Under the pieces are notes generated by a model. That model saw nothing but the letters and a program-made list of their open reading frames with translations. It was not told where the DNA came from and searched no databases. Below are positions 1 through 6,067 of a DNA stretch of 8,120 bases, one piece after another; position 1 is the first letter of the stretch, and each line of letters starts with the position of its first letter. The stretch is from CAZPAH01 sp964584495 (GTDB lineage: Bacteria; Krumholzibacteriota; Krumholzibacteriia; Krumholzibacteriales; Krumholzibacteriaceae). The stretch covers positions 1 to 8,120 of the forward strand of contig CAZPAH010000127.1 in the NCBI GenBank assembly GCA_964584495.1, in the 5' to 3' direction. Position numbers and translations under genes: made by a program.

Positions 1-220
1 CATCGAGCATTCCACTGATCCGGGCTGATATTTCATCGATCTCCTCGAAGGAAGACTCTTTCGAATCCGTGTAAAGTTAGATTGCCCGATCCACGGCTGA
101 CAATCCGGGCCTTGAGTGCAGAATCCGGACGATCTTCGGCCTACCCTCGATTCCGGTCCAGATGACACCGACAGAGCCGAAAGGAGTCGGTTTGACAATC
201 TTCCTGTTCACAGTCGCCAT
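1..220 (-). pseudogene. MGMT-like (methylated-DNA--protein-cysteine methyltransferase) N-terminal part, interrupted by an in-frame stop; runs off window
   Basis: The reading frame starts at ATG 220-218, with AAGGA four bases upstream and an in-frame stop further upstream. It encodes 47 residues, then meets TAA at 79-77. The first part contains TPFGSVGVIW, GRPKIVRIL and RPGLSA, a pattern I associate with the extended N-terminal domain of some bacterial O6-alkylguanine-DNA alkyltransferases, which move alkyl groups from DNA onto their own cysteine. After the stop the same frame stays open for 25 codons to the window edge. It reads as expected for that domain: an L-Y-T-D-S stretch, then FEEIDEISARISGML, matching the usual 'FP-S, C-EID, I--FL-G' pattern. 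A single base change of a Lys or Gln codon to TAA would explain it. The catalytic PCHR motif would lie outside the window, so the family call rests on remembered resemblance. The gene lies 48 bases after the permease stop, on the same strand. A sequencing error is the main alternative to a true pseudogene. Confidence 0.5.
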
Positions 221-268
221 ACCATCCTTAAAACGTCATATAAAGCCAGGAAAATAACGGCCGGCCGA

Positions 269-1564
269 TCAATATTTTCGTTGAAAAAAATGACCTCGAA
301 CCAACCTGCCGTAAATCAGCTCGAATAGAATAGAAATACATACAAAAGATGAAAAAACCAATATAGCCTTGGGATCGGACAGGCAGGTGTGAACGAGCAA
401 AGTTGCCAGTGCCGAGATACTCGCCAGGGTAGCGACCAGTATTACCCATCTATTCCCGTCAATTTCATCGTGGAGTCTATAAGCGCTGGCATTGACGATC
501 GAGAAGATGAATAAAAAGCCCGCGCTGCCGATAATGGCTATTTCGGTCAAATCAATCAGGTTCGCGATAATCAGGCTCAACAAGGATGTGATCACAACGC
601 CCATGACGGGGATATTCCTCATTTCCTCATCGAGCACTTCGGGAAGCTCGCCCTCTTTCGCCACTATATAGCCCAAACGTGCATTCCCGTATACGGTCGC
701 GTTAATGGCCGAGAATGTCGCCAATAGAGCTGCAACGGAAACGATCGTGAAGCCCGCCTGCCCGAGGGCCGGTTTTGCGGCGACCGCCAAAGCGTAATCC
801 TTCGCCTTCAGCAGCTGGCTTTCAGGTACGGTGCCGACGGTGATGACGGCGATAAGCGCATATAGAAGGATGACCAATGCTATCGAGCCGAAGAATGCTT
901 TCGGCAGATTCGATGTCGGATTCTTGATATCTTCGGCGGCGTTGGCGATTAATTCAAAACCTTCATAAGCCACGAAAATAATCATACCGGCTACGATGAT
1001 CGAGAAGGAGCTTCCCCATTCAGCAGGAGAAAGCCTTTTCCCGTCCACGAAGGAGGCTCCCGATACTATAATCAGAGCCAGCAAGACGAGCTTGATCAGC
1101 ACGATCGCGGTTTCGGATCTACTCACGAAAGAGGCACGCAATAAATTGATCAGGGCCGGCAGTATGATGGAAAAACAAATCAACACGTGTTTCAGCCACC
1201 ATGTGGTGTTGCCGTGAAAGAAAGTCTGCGCATAGGAAGCGAAAGCGACCGCATACAAGGCGATCGTGACCAGGTAGGATAACCAGAGCAGAAGGTTCAT
1301 GCTGCCCGACAGCAGGTTGTGCCCGAACGCGTTGTCTATGAATACAACGGTTCCCCCGCGGTTCTGGTACCTTACGGAAAGCTTAGCATAGGAGTAGGAA
1401 GTCAGCAGGGCGACGGCTCCCCCAAAAAGAAAAGCTACGGCGGTCGCGCCGTGCGCGAAGAACACGGCCTCGCCCAGCACGGCGAAAATGCCGCCTCCAA
1501 CCATCCCTCCCACCCCGATCGAGACGGCGCCGATCAGCCCGACCGTCCTGTTCTTTGGAATCAT
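269..1564 (-). CDS. APC-superfamily amino-acid permease
   Basis: This 431-residue polytopic inner-membrane protein probably imports or exchanges an amino acid, driven by an ion gradient. Helix 1 carries the broken-helix glycine motif GGMVGGGIF (residues 19-27), which in this family binds the substrate backbone. Helix 6 carries VAYEGFELIANAAEDIKNP (198-216), followed by NLPKAF; the E-D-x-x-N-P-x-x-x-L-P signature is typical of APC transporters. About 12 hydrophobic segments can be counted, and the length is normal for the family. YSYAKLSVRY and GGTVVF near residues 57-75 also fit bacterial and archaeal members. The start is ATG 1564-1562, with AAGG about ten bases upstream; the ATG at 1577 is in another frame. 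It lies 31 bases after the serpin stop, so it is probably on the same transcript. The substrate cannot be read from the sequence. Family assignment is secure; specificity is unknown. Confidence 0.92.
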   Translation of the reverse strand: MIPKNRTVGLIGAVSIGVGGMVGGGIFAVLGEAVFFAHGATAVAFLFGGAVALLTSYSYAKLSVRYQNRGGTVVFIDNAFGHNLLSGSMNLLLWLSYLVTIALYAVAFASYAQTFFHGNTTWWLKHVLICFSIILPALINLLRASFVSRSETAIVLIKLVLLALIIVSGASFVDGKRLSPAEWGSSFSIIVAGMIIFVAYEGFELIANAAEDIKNPTSNLPKAFFGSIALVILLYALIAVITVGTVPESQLLKAKDYALAVAAKPALGQAGFTIVSVAALLATFSAINATVYGNARLGYIVAKEGELPEVLDEEMRNIPVMGVVITSLLSLIIANLIDLTEIAIIGSAGFLFIFSIVNASAYRLHDEIDGNRWVILVATLASISALATLLVHTCLSDPKAILVFSSFVCISILFELIYGRLVRGHFFQRKY

Positions 1565-1595
1565 ACGCCGCCTTCATGCGATATAATGACCGTAA

Positions 1596-3128
1596 TCAAT
1601 AATTTCCCTCCGCGGTCTTGGGATTTTCGACCCTTCCCATAAATAGTATCAACCCGCTCTTTCTATCCCGAATGAAAAAGAGAAACGGCCTGTCCGCCCT
1701 GAATACCGGGGTAAACGGGATCATGTCATCTTTGGACATGGATCTCGTAATTGCTATCATTATGTAAGTTACTGCCGCCGCCTCCGTCCCCTTCTCATCC
1801 ACCTCGAGAAAGGTCTTATGAACCGCATCCGAGACATATAATCTTTCATCGCCTTTAATCTCACTGATCCCGGACAGATCGGCCTTGGATGGATCGAAAA
1901 CGAGCTTCAGGCCTAATTCTTCTAAATCGTGCACTATATGATACTCGCATATCATCTTGAGCTTCGGCATTATGACGTGCACTGCTCTTGGTCTTAGATT
2001 ATCCTCCCACGATGACAATTCGTCCGATGACAGCCGGGATTCAATATCGGGCAGCCCGTCCGGCGAGTTGGGAGAGATGATCAACATCGAAAGATCACAG
2101 TCCTTGTAAGGGAGCTCTGCAACTGCAAAGCCGCCCGCGCCCGGATAGAGCCCCTCTGTCCGTCCCCGCTTGATCATTTCCGGAGTGTGAAAGAATGATC
2201 CATCCTCGTTGAACGCCGCATATCGAGCTTTATGGAGGTATCCGTTCTCCATCATCGCCGTTTCAAGGACCGCCCCCGAGGCGAGGGTGAAGTCGGCCTC
2301 TTTCGTATTCTCCTCCTCGAACGGCTCCTGCCATTCGCCCAGGAAATAGATCGCGTTCACAAGGATGAGCCGAGTCAACGGAGCAATCAAAGGGATAGCA
2401 TCCTTTATCCGCCCCTTCGTCTGCTTTTCTATCCAGGCGTTTATGAGTTTTCTTTCCTCATTAGAGTGATTAATGAAATCGGCCGGGAATATCCCTTCCC
2501 CGGCGTAGAACCTCTTAATCGTGTCGATGTAATCGATGTAGATGGGAAATCCCTTCTGCACCCAAAGCGAATTCGCAAGGCGGAACTCATAATTGGGGAG
2601 GCTGTCCCTGGCCTCCTCCAACCGATCGGACGCTTCCCTTTCTTTCGTTATGATATCGGCATAGTATTTCGACGTATCCACGCCTTCCGGGACCTCATAC
2701 ACCGTGATAATCGAATCTAGATAGGCTCTTTCGAGCCGATCGAGCCTCTTCAAGACCTCCGATTCGTTTTGGAATTCATACCGTTTCTCCAGAGCCGACA
2801 GCGACGCGTGAACAGGGTTCATATCCCAGGGGATATCCTTACGGCCGGTCTTAAGCGTTTCCGGATATCGCAGCACCTCCCCGAACTCGAGCGCCGTCTC
2901 GTTCCTGGCTCCCCCGGCGGCCATCGTCAAGGCGTAGTAAATCGATAGAGGAGAGAAGAATACATTTTCATCCTTCCTGACCAGCTCTTTGTACAAATCC
3001 ACCGCGAAGGAATTGTTGCCTGCCGCTATGAGATCACTGGAGGAATCCGCTGTTTCCTCATGGGAGAACATGCCGTTCGCAGGTAAAATAAGGAGGCAAG
3101 ATACAAATGCAAATACCGTTTTAATCAT
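1596..3128 (-). CDS. Secreted serpin-family protease inhibitor with extra insertions
   Basis: Serpins are suicide inhibitors that trap serine or cysteine proteases by inserting a cleaved reactive loop into a beta-sheet. The protein is 510 residues, against about 370-420 for most serpins. Residues 1-19 look like a signal peptide (hydrophobic core FAFVSCLLILPA, possible cleavage after ANG); no lipobox is seen. Core motifs appear in order: NVFFSPLSIYYALTMAAGGA (55-74), FRLANSLWVQKG (182-193), LINAWIEKQTKGRIKD (228-243), LILVNAIYFLGEW (254-266), ELPYKDCDLSMLI (338-350). The hinge EKGTEAAAVT (445-454) has the small residues needed for loop insertion, and the C-terminus has RPFLFFIRD and ILFMGRVENP. 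Counting from the hinge puts the scissile bond near Thr461-Arg462-Ser463, suggesting a trypsin-like target. Extra segments lie near residues 113-178 (charged, helical) and 303-332. No strong Shine-Dalgarno precedes ATG 3128, but a later start would lose the signal peptide. The target protease is unknown. Confidence 0.93.
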   Translation of the reverse strand: MIKTVFAFVSCLLILPANGMFSHEETADSSSDLIAAGNNSFAVDLYKELVRKDENVFFSPLSIYYALTMAAGGARNETALEFGEVLRYPETLKTGRKDIPWDMNPVHASLSALEKRYEFQNESEVLKRLDRLERAYLDSIITVYEVPEGVDTSKYYADIITKEREASDRLEEARDSLPNYEFRLANSLWVQKGFPIYIDYIDTIKRFYAGEGIFPADFINHSNEERKLINAWIEKQTKGRIKDAIPLIAPLTRLILVNAIYFLGEWQEPFEEENTKEADFTLASGAVLETAMMENGYLHKARYAAFNEDGSFFHTPEMIKRGRTEGLYPGAGGFAVAELPYKDCDLSMLIISPNSPDGLPDIESRLSSDELSSWEDNLRPRAVHVIMPKLKMICEYHIVHDLEELGLKLVFDPSKADLSGISEIKGDERLYVSDAVHKTFLEVDEKGTEAAAVTYIMIAITRSMSKDDMIPFTPVFRADRPFLFFIRDRKSGLILFMGRVENPKTAEGNY

Positions 3129-3141
3129 ATAATGCTCGACA

Positions 3142-3152
3142 ACGAAATTCGT
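3142..3152. repeat. Short palindrome in the serpin leader
   Basis: ACGAA-A-TTCGT is a perfect inverted repeat with 5-base arms, 14 bases upstream of the serpin start codon and downstream of the candidate promoter. It could be an operator half-pair, or chance. No cognate regulator is encoded in the window. Confidence 0.3.
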
Positions 3153-3180
3153 CAGCGAAAGGAAGAAATCCCTCTCTTAT

Positions 3181-3208
3181 ACTATAACAATCGCCGGCGT
3201 TCCGGCAA
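3181..3208 (-). promoter_or_regulatory. Candidate sigma-70-type promoter for the serpin-permease transcript
   Basis: On the minus strand, TTGCCG (3208-3203) lies 16 bases before TATAGT (3186-3181). These match 4/6 and 5/6 of the -35 and -10 consensus. The start of transcription would fall roughly 45 bases upstream of the serpin ATG at 3128. The -35 overlaps the short GCCGG hairpin described separately. This is a by-eye match only. Confidence 0.3.
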
Positions 3209-3235
3209 AGCCTGTTTTTCCGGCCGCCGTCCGGC
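3193..3235. repeat. Cluster of GCCGG/CCGGC words with one small hairpin
   Basis: GCCGG (3193-3197) pairs with CCGGC (3202-3206) around the tetraloop CGTT. Two further CCGGC words follow at 3220-3224 and 3231-3235, with a run of five T at 3215-3219 between. The patch is GC-rich inside an otherwise AT-richer intergenic region. It could be an eroded terminator, a protein-binding site or chance; it matches no riboswitch I know. Confidence 0.3.
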
Positions 3236-3263
3236 TAAACCCCTCACATACTCATAAATACAA

Positions 3264-3283
3264 CCGATTCATCGGATCCCGAT
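3264..3283. promoter_or_regulatory. Overlapping inverted repeats upstream of the efflux operon; possible operator
   Basis: CCGAT (3264-3268), ATCGG (3271-3275) and CCGAT (3279-3283) form two overlapping inverted repeats sharing the middle arm, with spacers of 2 and 3 bases. They sit 80-100 bases before the earliest possible start of the adaptor gene. Efflux operons are often controlled by MarR- or TetR-type repressors binding such sites, but no regulator gene is nearby. A weak promoter-like pair, TTGAAG (3293-3298) and TGTATC (3315-3320), lies just downstream. The operator reading is inference. Confidence 0.25.
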
Positions 3284-3449
3284 CTGATTGGATTGAAGCC
3301 TAACATCAGGCGACTGTATCAGTTATACGAATCTACGGCCCCTCCGCCTCTACTTAGGACGCTTGACTTCCTCGGTGGATGATACGATAATTCCTGAATC
3401 CCGAGTGGGATCGTTCGGATCGAAGGGAAGGAAAGGAAAAAGAACGGCG

Positions 3450-4415
3450 ATGATCGACGAGAATATCAATGCAGGCTCCGCGCCGCGCCTGAAAAAGGGC
3501 AATCGAAGAAGGAAAAGGATAATCATCCCCCTCGTGCTGCTCGTTCTTGCGGTCGCCCTCGTCGCGGTTTACTGGCACATGTTCCTGCGGGGCTACGTCT
3601 CGACCGATGACGCCTACATCGATGGCGACGCGATGACCGTAAGCGCCAAGATGATGGGGCGCCTGGAGGCGCTGAATGCCGAGGAAGGGGACAGTATCAT
3701 CGCGGGGTGGCTTCTCGTTCAGCTCGACGACAGCGATCTGAAAGCGCAGCGGGCCCAGGCCGAGGCAGGATTGGAATACGTAACGCAGAGCGTGCCGCTG
3801 GCCCGGATAGCTCTCGACCGGGCGCGGGACGACTTCGATCGAGCCGCGTTTCAATACAAGAACAAGGTAATCCCTCTGGAGGAGTACGACCACGCGCGCA
3901 AAGCGCTGGATATGGCCAAGGCGCAGTACGAGCTCGCTATCAGCCATGTCAACGCATCGAAGGCGCAGCTCGACGTCATCGAGACCCAGCTCGGCAACAC
4001 CAGGGTGACGGCGCAGCGGCCCGGCATCGTGGCCAGGAAATGGGTCGTGCCGGGAGATGTCGTGCAGCCCGGCCAACCTATCCTTACGCTCTACGACCTG
4101 GGAGACCTATGGGTCACGGCCTACATCGAGGAGACCAAGCTCGGCTCCGTCCGCCTGGGCGATCCGGTGCGGCTGAAGGTCGATGCCCATCGCGACCGTG
4201 AATTCAAGGGCACCGTGGAGTTGATCGGCGCCGCGACGGCTTCGAAGTTCTCGCTGATACCCCCCAACAACGCCTCCGGCAATTTCACAAAGGTCACGCA
4301 GAGAATTCCGATCAGGATTTCAATCGGAGATATCCCTCCCGGTTCTCCGGGAGAGCCCTTAAGGCTTCTGCCCGGCATGTCGGTGGAGGTCAAGATCCGT
4401 GTGAAGGGATCGTGA
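3450..4415 (+). CDS. emrA: EmrA/HlyD-type membrane-fusion (periplasmic adaptor) protein of a tripartite efflux pump
   Basis: The adaptor bridges the inner-membrane pump and the outer-membrane channel across the periplasm. Counted from ATG 3450 (321 residues), a basic tail is followed by one membrane anchor (about 24-41), then the family signature GYVSTDDAYIDGD (48-60). Next come the first half of a lipoyl-like domain (about 62-92), an alpha-helical hairpin (about 94-182), the second lipoyl half with VVPGDVVQPGQPI (199-211), and a beta-barrel domain. The C-terminal motifs FSLIPPNNASGNFTKV (267-282), QRIPI and LLPGMSVEV (306-314) are diagnostic for the EmrA branch. The frame is open from TTG 3363 (350 residues) with GTG options at 3375 and 3405. 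I chose ATG 3450 because the TTG has AGGA only three bases away, while purine-rich AAGGAAAGGA precedes the ATG, though at a slightly long 12-base spacing. The start is therefore uncertain. The stop is three bases before the pump gene. Confidence 0.93.
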   Translation: MIDENINAGSAPRLKKGNRRRKRIIIPLVLLVLAVALVAVYWHMFLRGYVSTDDAYIDGDAMTVSAKMMGRLEALNAEEGDSIIAGWLLVQLDDSDLKAQRAQAEAGLEYVTQSVPLARIALDRARDDFDRAAFQYKNKVIPLEEYDHARKALDMAKAQYELAISHVNASKAQLDVIETQLGNTRVTAQRPGIVARKWVVPGDVVQPGQPILTLYDLGDLWVTAYIEETKLGSVRLGDPVRLKVDAHRDREFKGTVELIGAATASKFSLIPPNNASGNFTKVTQRIPIRISIGDIPPGSPGEPLRLLPGMSVEVKIRVKGS

Positions 4416-4418
4416 TCC

Positions 4419-6059
4419 ATGGTGGGTGCTGGATGGTCATCATTCCGCCGGAACCTGGCGGAGGATTATCCGCAGCTCGAGCCGGGGCATAGGGCATACA
4501 GGTGGCTCGTGCTCGCCTCGGTCATGATCAGCACCTTCATGGCGGTGCTCGACTCGACAATCGTAAACGTCGCCCTTTCGAAGCTGATGTCCTCGTTCGG
4601 CGTCTCCGTGGACAAGGTGGAATGGGTCCTGACCGCCTACCTGCTGGTTTTCGGCGTGATGCTGCCGACATCGGGATGGCTCGCGGATCACCTGGGGCAT
4701 AAACGAATTTTCATCACCGGACTGTTCATATTCACCGGCAGCTCTTTTCTATGCAGCCTCGCGTGGAACCTGAACGCCCTGATATTTTTCCGCATTCTCC
4801 AGGGCGCCGGAGCGGGAATCCTTATGCCGGTGGGGATGGCGATCATCACCCGTGAATTCCCCCCCGATATGCGTGGCATGGCGCTCGGATTCTGGTCGAT
4901 GGCGGCTTCGGCGTCGGTCTCGCTCGGCCCCGCGATAGGCGGATATCTGATAGAGAACTACTCATGGCATACCATTTTCGATGTAAACGTCCCAGTCGGC
5001 CTGGTAGGCATGGCCGCGGCCCTGATCGTCCTGCGGGAGCACAAATCAGAGGATATCCGGTCGTTCGACCTGTTGGGTTTCATATCCCTGGCGGCTTTTT
5101 TAACGTCCCTTCTGCTGGCCCTGTCAAACGGCAATTCGGCATGGAACACCAACGGATGGCATTCGACCTATATACGTACCTGCTTCGCCATATCGGGCGT
5201 ATCGCTGATCGTATTCCTCATTACTGATTTCAGCGTGAAGCATCCCCTTATCGAGCTGAATCTTTTCAAGAATTTCAATTTCGCCGTCAGCAACGTCCTC
5301 ATGTTCCTGTTCGGCTTCGGCATGTTCGGGAGCACATTCCTTCTCCCCATCTATCTTCAAAACTCGCTCGGATACACGGCGCTACAGGCGGGGCTCGTCT
5401 TCCTCCCCGTCGGCCTCATCCAGATGATCTCGGCTCCGCTCGCCGGCAACTTCGCCGACAGGAGCAGCCCTAAGATCCCCGCGATCATAGGTATAGTCCT
5501 CATGGCATTCACGTTCTATCAGTTCAGTTTCCTGTCCTTCCTTTCGGAGAAGCGTGAAATAACGCTTCCCCTGTATCTTCGCGGCATCGCGATGGGTATT
5601 ATGCTGCCGCCGCTTATGACATTGGCGATATCGGAAATTTCCAACCGAAAGATGGCTCAGGCATCGGGCCTGATAAACGTGATCCGTCAGATCGGCGGCA
5701 GCTTCGGCGTCGCCGTTTTCGGGACAGTGCTGACGCGCCGCACGATCTACCATATGGCGACGTACGGCGAGCAGATCAATCCATACTCGAACGCCTTCAA
5801 ACAGACCGCGGCGCGGTTGCAGGCTCACGCGCTGAGCACGTCGGGGGGCTCGATTGCGGACAACCTGAGCATAGCCAAGGCGCAAGTGGCCGCATTCGTG
5901 TCCAACGAGGCGTTCATAAGGGCTGTCGACGACGTTTTTTTGATCGCGGGAGTCGTGGTCGCAGCGGGTGTCATTCCGATGATTTTTCTCAAGGCGAAGA
6001 AGGTTCCGTCCGCGCGGAGAGGCGCAGGCGCAAAACCGGTTCAGGCACAAGTGGAGTAG
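4419..6059 (+). CDS. emrB: EmrB/QacA-type MFS drug:proton antiporter (DHA2 family, 14 helices)
   Basis: This 546-residue inner-membrane pump would exchange protons for hydrophobic or amphipathic compounds and pass them to the adaptor encoded just upstream. Visible motifs are DSTIVNVAL in helix 1 (45-53), motif A GWLADHLGHKR (86-96), motif B RILQGAGAGILMP (125-137) and the antiporter motif C around GFWSMAASASVSLGPAIGG (157-175). Next comes WHTIFDVNVPVG, typical of DHA2 members. Length and the number of hydrophobic segments fit 14 transmembrane helices. One departure is Ser at residue 54, where most DHA2 pumps read VALP. A large extracytoplasmic loop with TAARLQAHALSTSGGS precedes the last helix, as in EmrB. 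GAAGGGA lies nine bases before ATG 4419, inside the end of the adaptor gene, so translation is probably coupled. Substrates cannot be inferred. Confidence 0.94.
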   Translation: MVGAGWSSFRRNLAEDYPQLEPGHRAYRWLVLASVMISTFMAVLDSTIVNVALSKLMSSFGVSVDKVEWVLTAYLLVFGVMLPTSGWLADHLGHKRIFITGLFIFTGSSFLCSLAWNLNALIFFRILQGAGAGILMPVGMAIITREFPPDMRGMALGFWSMAASASVSLGPAIGGYLIENYSWHTIFDVNVPVGLVGMAAALIVLREHKSEDIRSFDLLGFISLAAFLTSLLLALSNGNSAWNTNGWHSTYIRTCFAISGVSLIVFLITDFSVKHPLIELNLFKNFNFAVSNVLMFLFGFGMFGSTFLLPIYLQNSLGYTALQAGLVFLPVGLIQMISAPLAGNFADRSSPKIPAIIGIVLMAFTFYQFSFLSFLSEKREITLPLYLRGIAMGIMLPPLMTLAISEISNRKMAQASGLINVIRQIGGSFGVAVFGTVLTRRTIYHMATYGEQINPYSNAFKQTAARLQAHALSTSGGSIADNLSIAKAQVAAFVSNEAFIRAVDDVFLIAGVVVAAGVIPMIFLKAKKVPSARRGAGAKPVQAQVE

Positions 6060-6067
6060 GATGCGCG

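Noticed and set aside
1..36. ATG at 36 (minus strand) with GAGGAG four bases upstream, a possible new gene start
   Set aside because: It is out of frame with the MGMT-like continuation, which has family-like residues through this stretch, and only 12 codons are visible before the window ends.
77..79. Stop codon reassignment (TAA read as an amino acid)
   Set aside because: The SnoaL-like gene ends normally at TAA, and other genes end at TGA and TAG in the expected places, so the standard code applies.
258..267. Perfect 10-base palindrome CGGCCGGCCG after the permease stop, followed on the minus strand by TTATTTT, as a terminator
   Set aside because: Only a 3-base stem with a 4-base loop can form as a hairpin, and the T-run is interrupted; too weak to call.
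116..328. Plus-strand open frame of 70 codons at the left end
   Set aside because: It lies opposite the MGMT-like gene and the permease end, has a GTG start without a ribosome site, and its residues resemble no family; it is a shadow.
2232..2720. Plus-strand open frame of 162 codons within the serpin
   Set aside because: It is fully opposite a gene with unmistakable serpin motifs. The Arg/Pro-rich product looks like antisense of coding DNA.
3193..3235. Riboswitch or structured leader RNA in the GCCGG-rich patch
   Set aside because: No conserved riboswitch core that I know is present, and the patch lies upstream of or overlapping the candidate serpin promoter rather than in a leader.
5382..6050. 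Minus-strand open frame of 222 codons opposite the pump gene, and similar long ones at 3354-4076 and 6101-6751
   Set aside because: All are His/Arg-rich antisense shadows of confidently identified genes in GC-richer DNA.
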